A stretch of DNA of 64,000 bases. Origin: Poindextera sp963706385 (GTDB lineage: Bacteria; Pseudomonadota; Alphaproteobacteria; Caulobacterales; Caulobacteraceae). The stretch covers positions 2,232,001-2,296,000 of the forward strand of contig OY970153.1 in the NCBI GenBank assembly GCA_963706385.1. The letters run 5' to 3'. Shown in pieces: positions 35,241 to 43,915 of this stretch. Position numbers and translations under genes: made by a program. Under the pieces are notes generated by a model. That model did not search any database, was not told the origin of the DNA, and saw only the letters and a list, made by a program, of their open reading frames with translations. Position 1 is the stretch's first letter, and the number at the start of each line of letters is the position of its first letter.

Positions 35241-36404
35241 TCAGGCCAGGCCCTTCAGCTCGCCCACCAGGTCGGTCTTCTCCCAGGAAAAGCCGCCGTC
35301 GGCGTCCGGCGCGCGGCCGAAATGGCCATAGGCGGCGGTGCGGGCGTAGATCGGCCGGTTCAGCTTCAGATGCTCGCGGATCGCCCGGGGCGTCGCCCCG
35401 CCGATCATCTCCTGCAGCGCCTTTTCCAGCTTGGCCGGATCGATCCGGTCCGATTCGTGCAGGTCGACATAGAAGCTGAGCGGGCGGGAGACGCCGATGG
35501 CGTAGCTGATCTGGATGGTGCAGCGGTCCGCCAGGCCCGCGGCCACCACGTTCTTGGCCAGGTAGCGGCAGGCGTAGGCGCCCGAGCGGTCGACCTTGGT
35601 CGGATCCTTGCCCGAGAAGGCGCCGCCGCCGTGCGGGGCCGCGCCGCCATAGGTGTCGACGATGATCTTGCGCCCGGTAAGGCCCGCGTCGCCATCCGGC
35701 CCGCCGATCACGAAATTGCCGGTCGGATTGACCAGCCATTCGGTTTGCTCGGTCACCATGCCCTCGGGCAGAACCTTCAGGATATAGGGCCGCACCAGGT
35801 CGTGGACGTCGGCGGGGGTCAGGCCCGGCTTGTGCTGGGTCGAGAGCACGATCGAGGTCGCGCGCACTGGCCGGCCGTTCTCGTACAGCAGGGTGACCTG
35901 GCTTTTGGCGTCGGGCTCCAGCTCGGGCCGCTCGCCGGAATGGCGGGCCTTGGCCAGGGTGCTCAGAATGTTGTGCGAATATTGCAGCGTCGCCGGCATC
36001 AGCTCGGGCGTTTCGCTGGTCGCATAGCCGAACATGATGCCCTGGTCGCCCGCGCCTTCGTCCTTGTTGCCGGACGCATCGACGCCCATGGCGATGTCGG
36101 CGGACTGGGCGTGCAGCCAGCATTCGTAGACGGCGTTCTTCCAGTGAAAGCCGGCCTGCTCATAGCCGATGTCCCTGACCGCGGCGCGGACCTTGTCCTC
36201 CAGGCTCGCGACCACCCCGTCCGGCCCGCGCACCTCGCCGGCCAGGATGATGCGGTTGGTGGTGACCAGGGTCTCGCAGGCGACCCGCGCGAACGGATCG
36301 GCGCCGAGAAAGGCGTCGACCACCGTGTCGGATATCCGGTCCGCCACCTTGTCCGGATGGCCCTCGGACACCGATTCGCTGGTGAACAGATATGACGCGC
36401 GCAT
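35241..36404 (-). CDS. metK: S-adenosylmethionine synthetase
   Basis: Makes SAM from methionine and ATP, supplying the many methyltransferases nearby (rsmG, trmB and others). The 387-residue protein opens with YLFTSESVSEGHPDKVADRI and contains the signatures GAGDQGIMFGYA and GGGAFSGKDPTKVDRSGAYA. The start at 36404 is set by family length; the in-frame reading from 36464 begins with GTG and unconserved arginines. A promoter lies about 60 bases upstream. I see no SAM riboswitch in the short leader, only a GC-rich hairpin. Confidence 0.96.
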   Translation of the reverse strand: MRASYLFTSESVSEGHPDKVADRISDTVVDAFLGADPFARVACETLVTTNRIILAGEVRGPDGVVASLEDKVRAAVRDIGYEQAGFHWKNAVYECWLHAQSADIAMGVDASGNKDEGAGDQGIMFGYATSETPELMPATLQYSHNILSTLAKARHSGERPELEPDAKSQVTLLYENGRPVRATSIVLSTQHKPGLTPADVHDLVRPYILKVLPEGMVTEQTEWLVNPTGNFVIGGPDGDAGLTGRKIIVDTYGGAAPHGGGAFSGKDPTKVDRSGAYACRYLAKNVVAAGLADRCTIQISYAIGVSRPLSFYVDLHESDRIDPAKLEKALQEMIGGATPRAIREHLKLNRPIYARTAAYGHFGRAPDADGGFSWEKTDLVGELKGLA

Positions 36405-36464
36405 CGGTCGGCCAACTCCACGGCAAAGCCCGCTCCGGATACGGCGCCGGCGTACGGCGCGCAC

Positions 36465-36493
36465 CCTATAAAGCTATGTTTTTATCCGCACAA
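36465..36493 (-). promoter_or_regulatory. Candidate metK promoter
   Basis: Minus strand: TTGTGC (36493-36488), 17-base spacer, TATAGG (36470-36465), with a start near 36458 and a leader of about 55 bases. The spacer is unusually A-rich (ATAAAAACATA). It lies 15 bases after the stop codon of the XRE regulator gene. Confidence 0.55.
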
Positions 36494-36507
36494 GCGACCG
36501 GGGGTCT

Positions 36508-36948
36508 TCAACCAGCCGCGATGGCTTCCGCCTGGGTCTCGTCCTCGACCATCGCCTTGACCAGATCGACCAGCCGCTGGCGCACCCGCCGCTGCGTGAC
36601 CTGCGGGAACAGATTGGCCAGGGCGATGCCCTCCTGGGTGGTCAGGAAACTGTGCGCGAACGGCTTCTCGCCCCCGCGGCCGGGGTCCGCATCAGCCATT
36701 GGGTCGCTCAGCCCCTCGAAGAACCACCCGATCGGCACGTGTAGAGCGCGCGCGATCTCGTAAAGCTTGGAGGCGCTGATGCGGTTGGCGCCCCTCTCGT
36801 ATTTCTGCACCTGCTGGAAGGTCAGCCCCAAGGCTTCGGCCAGTTTTTCCTGGCTGATCTTGAGCTCCTTGCGACGCAGCCGCACTTGCAGGCCAACGTG
36901 AACGTCGATCGGGTTAGGCGAGCGTTCATGGTCGGATATTTCCTGCAT
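36508..36948 (-). CDS. XRE-family helix-turn-helix transcriptional regulator
   Basis: A 146-residue protein with a Cro/CI-type HTH at about residues 20-74 (LRRKELKISQEKLAEALGLT, FQQVQKYERGANRISASKLY, EIARALHVPIGWFFEGL), followed by a C-terminal helix (RRVRQRLVDLVKAMVEDE). This compact type, encoded beside metK in Caulobacterales and other alphaproteobacteria, regulates unknown genes; some Caulobacter relatives act in cell-cycle or stress control. The start is taken at ATG 36948; an in-frame TTG at 36987 is possible but overlaps nothing conserved. The gene lies 59 bases after lnt and 103 before metK. Confidence 0.85.
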   Translation of the reverse strand: MQEISDHERSPNPIDVHVGLQVRLRRKELKISQEKLAEALGLTFQQVQKYERGANRISASKLYEIARALHVPIGWFFEGLSDPMADADPGRGGEKPFAHSFLTTQEGIALANLFPQVTQRRVRQRLVDLVKAMVEDETQAEAIAAG

Positions 36949-37007
36949 GGCGAGTGATTCTCTTTTGTTGAAAACCCTGGCCTGCAAACGTCAAATCGCT
37001 CGGCCTG

Positions 37008-38606
37008 TCATCCCTCTTCGCCGAGGTGACGTGGCGTCATGCGTCCAATCATCGCAGTGATGGACGAGATGGTCAGCATGATCGAGAAGCCGAGTGTTCC
37101 GATTCGCTCGTAGAGCGTGGGCGCGAGCGCGGCCGGCAGCGGCGCATCGATCACCCCGCGGGCGCCGTGGTTCAGCCGTGCGCCCGGCGCGATGCGGCCG
37201 TAGGCGTCGATCACCGCCGATACGCCGGTCGGCGTGGCCCGCACGATCGGCAGCCCTTCCTCGATCGCCCGGTAGCTCGCCAGGTTCAGGTGCTGCAGTG
37301 GTCCGTAGCTGCGCCCGAACCAGGCGTCGTCGGACACGTTGACGATCCAGGCCGGCCGCCCGGAAACGCGCGCGCCGGCGCGGGTGAAGCCGGGGAACAG
37401 GCTTTCGTAGCAGATCAGCGGCTGCACGCGGGGCACGCCGGCCGGGGCGATCGGCGCGGGTGGCGGGCCGGGCGTGAAGCCGTCGCCGACATTGACCAGC
37501 TTGTTGACCCCGAGCGGCCCAAGGAGCCGTTCCAGCGGCAGGTACTCGCCGAACGGCACCAGCCTGAACTTGTCGTAGACCCCGGTCAGGCGAAGGCCGC
37601 CGGCCTCGGCGCGCAGGGCCAGCAGGGAGTTGTGATAGACCGGCGAGGCGACGGTTCCGGCGAGGCGGTAGCCGCCGACCAGCAGGGTCTGGCCCGGCTT
37701 CAGCGCATCGGTGATCGCCGCGCGGGTCCAGGTTCCCTCGGCGAGATAGTCGTTCACCGCCGCCGGGATCGCCCCTTCTGGCCAGACCACGATGTCCGGC
37801 GCGCGGGCGGCGGGGCGGGCGGTCAGCCGGACATAGTCGTCCATGATCGCCCGCAGGCGCGTGGCGCTGTAGTCGGCCTGCTCTTCCACGTCGGCCTGGA
37901 CGATCCGGACCATCGGCGCGCCCGACGAGACCGGCGCGGCGCCGGTCAGCCGCCAGAGTCCGAAGCCGTACAAGCCGGCGATGGTCAGGACGGCCGCCAG
38001 GACCCCGCCGATGCGTGTTCGCCGCTCGCCCTCGTCCAGCAGCAGCGCGGGCGCGGCGCTGGCGGCCAGCGTGATCCAGCTCAGGCCGTAGGCGCCGACC
38101 AGGGCGGCGGCCTGCGACACCGGCGAGCCCGCCCGCCAACTCTCGCCGGCCAAGTCCCAGGGAAATCCCGTCAGCACATGGCCGCGCAGCCATTCCGCCA
38201 GACAGAACACCCCGGCGAACACCAGAACGCGCGAGGACCCGCGCGGCCGCAGCGCGCGATAGGCCGCGCCCGCCAAGCCCCAGAACAGGCCAAGGCCGCC
38301 GGCCAGCAAGCCGATCGCGAACGGCGCCTGCCAGGCGTGCTTCTCCGGATCGACGAAAAACGCTTCGGACACCCACCAGGTCGAGACCAGGAAGAAGGCG
38401 GCGCCGGCCAGCCAGCCGCGCCAGAAGGCGCTGCGCAGCGGCCGGACGGGGTCGGACGCGTCGAACACGCTCATCAGCACGCCATAGCCGAGAAGGCCGG
38501 GCAGCACGCCGAACGGGGCGAACGCCAGGGCGGGACCGAGCCCGGCGAGCAAGGCCGCGGCGGCGCTCGCCCCACGCCGATCAAGCAACCGCCCGGCGCG
38601 GGTCAT
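37008..38606 (-). CDS. lnt: Apolipoprotein N-acyltransferase
   Basis: Inner-membrane enzyme adding the third acyl chain to lipoproteins. The 532-residue protein has about six membrane segments before residue 225 (AAAALLAGLGPALAFAPFG, AFFLVSTWWVSEAFF and others), then a nitrilase-like periplasmic domain with the catalytic triad E277 (VVWPEGAIP), K346 (VYDKFRLVPFGEYLP) and C399 (PLICYESLFPG). The last part has a final membrane segment (LGFSIMLTISSITAMIG). It overlaps the CBS-domain gene upstream by 4 bases (ATGA). Its lipoprotein substrates would include LptE here. Confidence 0.94.
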   Translation of the reverse strand: MTRAGRLLDRRGASAAAALLAGLGPALAFAPFGVLPGLLGYGVLMSVFDASDPVRPLRSAFWRGWLAGAAFFLVSTWWVSEAFFVDPEKHAWQAPFAIGLLAGGLGLFWGLAGAAYRALRPRGSSRVLVFAGVFCLAEWLRGHVLTGFPWDLAGESWRAGSPVSQAAALVGAYGLSWITLAASAAPALLLDEGERRTRIGGVLAAVLTIAGLYGFGLWRLTGAAPVSSGAPMVRIVQADVEEQADYSATRLRAIMDDYVRLTARPAARAPDIVVWPEGAIPAAVNDYLAEGTWTRAAITDALKPGQTLLVGGYRLAGTVASPVYHNSLLALRAEAGGLRLTGVYDKFRLVPFGEYLPLERLLGPLGVNKLVNVGDGFTPGPPPAPIAPAGVPRVQPLICYESLFPGFTRAGARVSGRPAWIVNVSDDAWFGRSYGPLQHLNLASYRAIEEGLPIVRATPTGVSAVIDAYGRIAPGARLNHGARGVIDAPLPAALAPTLYERIGTLGFSIMLTISSITAMIGRMTPRHLGEEG

Positions 38607-39523
38607 GCCGCGCCGCCGGCCTCGCTCTCGGCGTGGCTGGCCCTGGTCGCCTCGAGCCTGCGGATTCGCACGCGCTTGACCCGGCGTGGATCGGCGTCGG
38701 TGATCTCGAACTCGAAGCCGTCCGGATGGGCGATCACCTCGCCGCGCTGCGGCACCCGGCCGGCCAAGGCGCCGAGAAGCCCGGCGATGGTGTCGATGTC
38801 CTCTTCCAGGTCGGCCGGCGCCAACGCCATCCCCAGCGCCGCCTCCAGGTCTTCCAGCGGCGCGCGGCCATCCGCGTCGAACACCCCGCCGGCGCGGGAA
38901 ACCACCTGGGCGGGCGCGACCTCGTCGTATTCGTCGTCGATCTCGCCGACCACCGCCTCGATGACGTCTTCCAGCGTGACCAGCCCGTCGGTGCCGCCGA
39001 ACTCGTCGATCACCAGGGCCATGTGCACGCGGCTGGCCTGCATCCGCACCAGCAGGTCCGCCACGCGCATCGAGCCGGGCACATACAGCACCTCCCGGCG
39101 CAGCCGCCGCAGCACCGGCTCGTCCGGGGACGGCCGGCTGGCCTCGTCGGCCAGCATCTTGAACACGTCCTTGATGTGCACCTGGCCCACCGGGTCGTCG
39201 AGCGTTTCACGATAGATCGGCATGCGGGTGTGCTCGGCCTCGATGAAACGGGCCAGAAGGTCGGCGAAGGGGCAGGCGATCTCCACCGCGATGATGTCGG
39301 CGCGGGGGGTCATCACGTCGTCGACGCGCAGCGTCTTGAAGGCCTCGGCCTGGTCGACAATGTCGACCGCCGCGTCGGGCTCGGCCGGGCCGGCCTCGTC
39401 GCGTCGCTCGGGCCGGTCGCCGCCGCCGCGCCGCCAGCGCCGCCAAAGCGCCCTCAGACCGCGGATGCGAGACTTGCCGGCCGTCCCCCCGCGCCCGCCG
39501 AATGTTCGCGCCTCGTCAGCCAT
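38603..39523 (-). CDS. CorC/YbeX-type CBS-domain protein (hemolysin family)
   Basis: A 306-residue protein with paired CBS domains (DVMTPRADIIAVEIACPFAD, RMPIYRETLDDPVGQVHIKD, RVHMALVIDEFGGTDGLVTLEDVIEAVVGEI in pieces) and a C-terminal CorC_HlyC transporter-associated domain (PLEDLEAALGMALAPADLEEDIDTI). It lacks membrane segments, like E. coli YbeX, which is implicated in ribosome or Co/Mg homeostasis. The basic N-terminus (RALWRRWRRGGGDRPERRD) precedes the CBS pair. Overlaps ybeY by 8 bases and lnt by 4. Order phoH-ybeY-ybeX-lnt is conserved across proteobacteria. Confidence 0.93.
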   Translation of the reverse strand: MADEARTFGGRGGTAGKSRIRGLRALWRRWRRGGGDRPERRDEAGPAEPDAAVDIVDQAEAFKTLRVDDVMTPRADIIAVEIACPFADLLARFIEAEHTRMPIYRETLDDPVGQVHIKDVFKMLADEASRPSPDEPVLRRLRREVLYVPGSMRVADLLVRMQASRVHMALVIDEFGGTDGLVTLEDVIEAVVGEIDDEYDEVAPAQVVSRAGGVFDADGRAPLEDLEAALGMALAPADLEEDIDTIAGLLGALAGRVPQRGEVIAHPDGFEFEITDADPRRVKRVRIRRLEATRASHAESEAGGAA

Positions 39524-40016
39524 GCGGGGCCTCGATGTTCTCGCGCGCGGCGTAAGGGTCTGGCGCGCCCAGCCCGGCCATGATCGACCGCTCCATCGCC
39601 TCCATCGCCTCCGCCTCGGCGTCGGTCTGGTGATCGTAGCCCAAAAGATGCAGCACGCCGTGCGCGACTAGGTGCTGCAGGTGAAATTTCAGCGTCTTGC
39701 CCTGTTCGGCGGCCTGCCCGCGGCAGACCCCGAGCGCCAGGGCGATGTCGCCCAGCGCGCCGCGCGCGCTGGCCGGCGCCGGGAAGGCCAGCACATTGGT
39801 CGGCGCGTCCTTGTCGCGGAAGCGCGCGTTGAGCGTCCGCACCTCGTCGTCGTTGCTCAGCAGCACGACGATCTCGCCTTCGGGCCGGGCCTCCCCGGCG
39901 TCCAGGGCCGCGCGCGCCGCGGCTTCGACCAGGGCTGCGGCCTGGGGCAGAAGGGCGGTCCAGCCGGCGTCCTCGATTACGACCACGATCTCGCGTTCCG
40001 GCCCCGGCTCGTTCAT
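39516..40016 (-). CDS. ybeY: Endoribonuclease YbeY
   Basis: Metal-dependent RNase for 16S rRNA 3' maturation and 70S quality control. The 166-residue protein has VVLLSNDDEVRTLNARFRDKDAPTNVL (in the family pattern) and the zinc motif HGVLHLLGYDH, with histidines 119, 123 and 129. Start at 40016 overlaps the phoH stop by 4 bases (ATGA). The frame is open upstream but crosses phoH. Confidence 0.94.
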   Translation of the reverse strand: MNEPGPEREIVVVIEDAGWTALLPQAAALVEAAARAALDAGEARPEGEIVVLLSNDDEVRTLNARFRDKDAPTNVLAFPAPASARGALGDIALALGVCRGQAAEQGKTLKFHLQHLVAHGVLHLLGYDHQTDAEAEAMEAMERSIMAGLGAPDPYAARENIEAPHG

Positions 40017-40966
40017 CGGCGCGCCGCCGCCGCTTCGGCGTCGTAGGCCTTGACGATTCGCTCGACCAGCGGGTGGCGGACCACGTCCGAAGCCTCGAAC
40101 CGCGCCACCGCCACGCCCTTGACGCCCTCCAACAGGCCGATGGCGTGCGACAGGCCGCTGTCGGCGGGATTGACCAGGTCGACCTGGGACGGATCGCCGG
40201 TCACCGCCATCCGCGCCCCGTCGCCCAGCCGGGTCAGCACCATCTTCATCTGCAGGCGCGAGGCGTTCTGGGCCTCGTCGACGATGACGAAGGCGTGGTT
40301 GAGGGTGCGGCCGCGCATGAAGGCGATCGGCGCCACCTCGATCTCGCCCTTGTCGCGGCGGCGGCGAAGCTGTTCGGCGCCCAGGATGTCGTTCAGCGCC
40401 TCCCACACCGGGGCCATGTAGGGATCGACCTTCTCGTTCATGTCGCCGGGCAGGAAGCCGAGCCGCTCACCGGCCTCGACCGCGGGTCGGGTGACGATCA
40501 GCCGATCGACCTCGCCGCGCAGCAAAAGACCGGCTCCGTGGGCGACGGCGAGGAAGGTTTTGCCGGTGCCGGCCGGCCCGGCGCCGAACACCAGATCGTG
40601 GCTCGCCAGGGCCTCGAGATAACGGGCCTGGGCCAGAGTCTTGGCGCCGATCGCCCCGCGCCGACCGAGCGGCAGATGCGCTCCGCTCGCGGCCGGCTCG
40701 CCGCCGTGCGCGGCGATTACTGCGGCGCGCACGTCGGCCTCGTCGACCGCGACTCCCGAATCGGCCCGCGACCCGATCACCCGCACCGCTCGTTTGGCGG
40801 CCGCGCGGTCCTTGGCGTCGCCGCTCAGCGAGATTCCCCCGCCCGGGGTTTCGACCAGCACGTGGAAGGCGTCCTCGAGTAGGGCGGCGTGGCGGCTGTT
40901 CGGTCCGGAGACGGCTCGCAGGGCGGCGTCCGACAGCGGTAGGAACTCGCGCGTCGGGCGGCTCAA
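40013..40966 (-). CDS. phoH: PhoH-like ATPase
   Basis: A 317-residue P-loop NTPase related to E. coli YbeZ, a partner of YbeY in RNA processing. P-loop GPAGTGKT at 130-137, TRPAVEAGERLGFLPGDMNE, FMRGRTLNHAFVIVDEAQN with Walker B, and TGDPSQVDLV. The N-terminal ~100 residues form the KH-like extension. It overlaps miaB by 4 bases upstream and ybeY by 4 downstream, so the series is translationally linked. Confidence 0.93.
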   Translation of the reverse strand: MSRPTREFLPLSDAALRAVSGPNSRHAALLEDAFHVLVETPGGGISLSGDAKDRAAAKRAVRVIGSRADSGVAVDEADVRAAVIAAHGGEPAASGAHLPLGRRGAIGAKTLAQARYLEALASHDLVFGAGPAGTGKTFLAVAHGAGLLLRGEVDRLIVTRPAVEAGERLGFLPGDMNEKVDPYMAPVWEALNDILGAEQLRRRRDKGEIEVAPIAFMRGRTLNHAFVIVDEAQNASRLQMKMVLTRLGDGARMAVTGDPSQVDLVNPADSGLSHAIGLLEGVKGVAVARFEASDVVRHPLVERIVKAYDAEAAAARR

Positions 40967-42315
40967 GCGGGCTCCAATCGGGGATTGGGCGAAAGCGCGC
41001 CGGAAAGGCTTCCCCGGCCCGCGTCCAGAATCTCGACGGCGCGGATCTCGCCGATCAGACTTTCCTCCGCCTCGATATGCACCGCCTGCAGATAGGGGCT
41101 GCGCCCGACCACCTGACCCGGACGGCGGCCGGGCTTTTCGAACAACACGGGCAGGGCACGGCCGACGCAGGCGCGATTGAACGTCGCCTGTTGTTCTTCG
41201 AGCAAGGCTTGCAGCCTGGCCAGCCGCTCCGCCTTGACCGCCTCCGGGATCTGCCCGGGCATGGCCGCGGCCGGCGTGCCGGGGCGGCGGGAATATTTGA
41301 ACGAGAAGGCCGATGCGTAGCGGATCTCGGCCGCCAGGCTCAAGGTCGCCTCGAAGTCGGCCTCTCTCTCGCCGGGAAAGCCGACGATGAAGTCGCCGGA
41401 CAGCGCGATGTCCGGCCGCGCGGCGCGAATCCGTTCGACCAGCCGAAGGTAGCTGTCCGCGGTGTGCGCTCGGTTCATCGCCCGCAGCACTCTGTCCGAC
41501 CCCGCCTGCGCCGGCAGATGCAGATGGGGCATCAGGGCCTCGACCTCGCCGTGGGCGGCGACCAGAGCCGCATCCATGTCGCGCGGGTGGCTGGTGGTGT
41601 AGCGAATCCGGTTGAGGCTCGGAATCCGCGCCAGCCGCCGGATCAGGCCGGCCAAGCCGTCTTCGCGGGCGTAGGCGTTGACATTCTGGCCCAGCAGGGT
41701 GACTTCGCGCACCCCTTGCGCGGCGAGTTGCTCGGCCTCGGCCAGCACCGCCTCGACGGGCCGCGAATATTCGGCGCCGCGGGTGTAGGGCACCACGCAG
41801 AAGGCGCAGAACTTGTCGCAGCCCTCCTGCACGGTCAGGAAGGCGCTCACCCCGCCCGGCGCGCGACCGCTCGGCAGGGCGTCGAATTTCTCGTCGGCGG
41901 TGAAATCAGCGGCCAGCCGCTGGCCGTTGGCCCGGTGGGCGCGGGCGATCAGCTCGGGCAGCTTGTGATAGGACTGGGGCCCGATCACCAGATCGACCGC
42001 CGGCTGGCGGGCCATGATCTCGGCGCCCTCGGCCTGGGCCACGCAGCCGGCGACGGCGATGGTCATCACCCCGCCGTCCGCCTGTTTGCGCGCCTTCATC
42101 CCCCTGATCTGGCCCAGCTCGGAATAAACTTTCTCGGTCGCCTTTTCGCGGATGTGGCAGGTGTTCAGCACCACCAGATCCGCGCCTTCCGGCCGGTCGG
42201 TCACGACGTAGCCCAGCGGACGCAGCACGTCGGCTATGCGTTCGCTGTCATAGACGTTCATCTGACAGCCGTAGGTCTTGATGTAGAGGCGCCGGGCCGG
42301 CGTGGGCTCGGTCAT
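40963..42315 (-). CDS. miaB: tRNA-2-methylthio-N6-dimethylallyladenosine synthase MiaB
   Basis: Radical-SAM methylthiotransferase acting on A37 of tRNA. The 450-residue protein has an N-terminal UPF0004 domain with three cluster cysteines (YGCQMNVYDSER, LNTCHIREKA, AGCVAQAEG), the radical-SAM CX3CX2C motif (GCDKFCAFCVVPYTRGAEYS), ALSGDFIVGFPGE and a C-terminal TRAM domain (GQVVGRSPYLQAVHI). Start at 42315 is set by the family N-terminus; the upstream in-frame stretch overlaps fur. The fur stop lies 55 bases away. Confidence 0.96.
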   Translation of the reverse strand: MTEPTPARRLYIKTYGCQMNVYDSERIADVLRPLGYVVTDRPEGADLVVLNTCHIREKATEKVYSELGQIRGMKARKQADGGVMTIAVAGCVAQAEGAEIMARQPAVDLVIGPQSYHKLPELIARAHRANGQRLAADFTADEKFDALPSGRAPGGVSAFLTVQEGCDKFCAFCVVPYTRGAEYSRPVEAVLAEAEQLAAQGVREVTLLGQNVNAYAREDGLAGLIRRLARIPSLNRIRYTTSHPRDMDAALVAAHGEVEALMPHLHLPAQAGSDRVLRAMNRAHTADSYLRLVERIRAARPDIALSGDFIVGFPGEREADFEATLSLAAEIRYASAFSFKYSRRPGTPAAAMPGQIPEAVKAERLARLQALLEEQQATFNRACVGRALPVLFEKPGRRPGQVVGRSPYLQAVHIEAEESLIGEIRAVEILDAGRGSLSGALSPNPRLEPA

Positions 42316-42370
42316 CGACGCGATCTGGTTCGGGGCGAGGGGAGGGCTATCGGACGGACGCGAAAGCGCA

Positions 42371-42787
42371 TCAGGCGTCTTTCTCCTCCACCGGCACGCC
42401 ATAGAGCTCCAGCCGATGGTCGATCAGCCGGTAACCCAACCGCCGCGCGATGGCCGCCTGCAGCGCCTCGATCTCGGTGTCGGCGAACTCGATCACCCTG
42501 CCCGACTTCATGTCGATCAAATGGTCGTGGTGGGTGTCGAGCGCCTCTTCGTAGCGCGAGCGGCCGTCGCGGAAGTCATGCCGGGCGATGATCCCGGCCT
42601 CCTCGAACAGGCGCACGGTGCGATAGACCGTGGCGATCGAGATGTGCGGATCAACGGATTGGGCGCGGCGGTATAACTCCTCGACATCGGGATGGTCATG
42701 GGCGTCCGCCAGCACCCGCGCGACCACGCGGCGCTGGTCGGTCATGCGCATGCCCTTCTCGATGCAAAGCTTCTCAATGCGATCCAA
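42371..42787 (-). CDS. fur: Ferric uptake regulator (Fur) family repressor
   Basis: Metal-responsive winged-helix repressor. The 138-residue protein begins MDRIEKLCIEKGMRMTDQRR and has VARVLADAHDHPDVEELYRR, ISIATVYRTVRLFEEAGIIA, a dimerisation domain with HDHLIDMKSGRVIEF and the late LGYRLIDHRLELYGV. The regulatory-site histidines and acidic residues (HHDH) are present. The CxxC structural zinc pairs of E. coli Fur are absent (one cysteine only), as in other alphaproteobacterial Fur. Caulobacter Fur is also encoded beside miaB. Irr or Mur cannot be excluded. Confidence 0.88.
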   Translation of the reverse strand: MDRIEKLCIEKGMRMTDQRRVVARVLADAHDHPDVEELYRRAQSVDPHISIATVYRTVRLFEEAGIIARHDFRDGRSRYEEALDTHHDHLIDMKSGRVIEFADTEIEALQAAIARRLGYRLIDHRLELYGVPVEEKDA

Positions 42788-42824
42788 TGGCTAGGCTCCC
42801 GATTTCAACGCGGGCAAGATAGGC

Positions 42825-43280
42825 TCAACCTCTCCGACTGTTAAGCTCGCGATGCAGCACCAAGGCGTCGATCGCCCTTTGTGATCGCCCATAGTAGCCG
42901 GGACGAGCGCCGACGCGAACGAATCCCGCACCCTGGTAGAGATCGATGGCGCCGACATTGTCGGCGGCGACTTCGAGAAACATCGCCTCGGCGCCGGCTT
43001 CCCGGGCCGCCACGATCGCCGCCTCGAGCAGGCGGCGCGCCAGACCGCGTCGGCGCTGGGCGGGTTCGACCGCCAGGGTCAGCACCTCGGCCTCGCCGGC
43101 GATCGCGCGACCAATCAGGAAGGCGCTGAACCGATCCGCCTCACGAACGGCGAGGGCGAACCCTCCGGGCGCGGCGAGCAGGGCCGCGATGTCGACGGCG
43201 GTCCAAGGCGTCTCGAAGCTGCGCGCATGGATCGCGGCCAGTTCGGCCGCCGCCGCCGTCCCGACCGGCTCCACGGTCAT
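42825..43280 (-). CDS. rimI: Ribosomal-protein S18-alanine N-acetyltransferase-like protein RimI
   Basis: A 151-residue GNAT-fold enzyme: LAAIHARSFETPWTAVDIAA at the start, VLTLAVEPAQRRRGLARRLL (acetyl-CoA motif A with RRRGLA), then MFLEVAADNVGAIDLYQGAGFVRVG in segments. The sequence and the 4-base overlap with tsaB upstream match the tsaB-rimI arrangement. Start at 43280. It precedes fur by 37 bases. Confidence 0.88.
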   Translation of the reverse strand: MTVEPVGTAAAAELAAIHARSFETPWTAVDIAALLAAPGGFALAVREADRFSAFLIGRAIAGEAEVLTLAVEPAQRRRGLARRLLEAAIVAAREAGAEAMFLEVAADNVGAIDLYQGAGFVRVGARPGYYGRSQRAIDALVLHRELNSRRG

Positions 43281-43915
43281 GATCCGGGAATCCGGGCGTC
43301 GGGGGCGCGCAGATAGAGCGGGCGGGGCGCCGCGCCGGGCTCCCGCGCCGCGGCTAGGCGGGCGATCACGCTCGGATCGGGCGTCGCCAAGGGCTCGATC
43401 GTCGCGATGGGCAACACCTGGGCGACCAGCGGCGCGCCCGAGCCGACCAGGCGGGCCGCCCCGCCGGTCCACAGCTCCGCGATCCGTGCGGCCGCGGCCT
43501 CGGCGTCCAGCGCGTCGGGGGCCATCACCGCGCGCCCATCGGCGAAGACCTGCAGATAGACCCGGCCGCGTCGGGCGTCGAGGCAGGCCGCGACGAAGCC
43601 GTCGCCGGCACCTCGCGCCAGCGCCTCCAGCGCGCCGATCCCCACGCAAGGCCGGCCCAACGCCAGCGCCAGCCCCTTGGCGAAGGCCAGACCGACCCGG
43701 AGGCCGGTGAACGAGCCGGGACCGATGGTGACCGCGATCCGGTCCAGTTGGGCAGGCTCGACGCCGGCCTTGGCCAGCATCTCGGCGGCCATCGGAGCGA
43801 GCCGCTCCTGGTGGCCGCGACGCATCGGCTCGCTGATCGCGGCGAGCGTGCGATCGCCGGCCTGGACCGCGACCGAGCAGGCTTCCATGCAGGTGTCGAG
43901 CGCCAGGATGTTCAA
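43277..43915 (-). CDS. tsaB: tRNA threonylcarbamoyladenosine biosynthesis protein TsaB
   Basis: Partner of TsaD in t6A37 synthesis, ASKHA fold. The 212-residue sequence opens NILALDTCMEACSVAVQ, then VTIGPGSFTGLRVGLAFAKG and ALEALARGAGDGFVAACLDARRGRVYLQV in pieces. A TTG at 43915 is taken as start: it overlaps the preceding stop in a TTGA arrangement and gives the expected N-terminus. An internal ATG would remove the first ASKHA strand. The gene overlaps rimI by 4 bases. Confidence 0.9.
   Translation of the reverse strand: MNILALDTCMEACSVAVQAGDRTLAAISEPMRRGHQERLAPMAAEMLAKAGVEPAQLDRIAVTIGPGSFTGLRVGLAFAKGLALALGRPCVGIGALEALARGAGDGFVAACLDARRGRVYLQVFADGRAVMAPDALDAEAAAARIAELWTGGAARLVGSGAPLVAQVLPIATIEPLATPDPSVIARLAAAREPGAAPRPLYLRAPDARIPGS

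Noticed and set aside
36404..36507. SAM riboswitch before metK
   Set aside because: The leader after the candidate promoter is only about 55 bases and shows one GC-rich hairpin; I see no SAM-II or SAM/SAH pseudoknot pattern.
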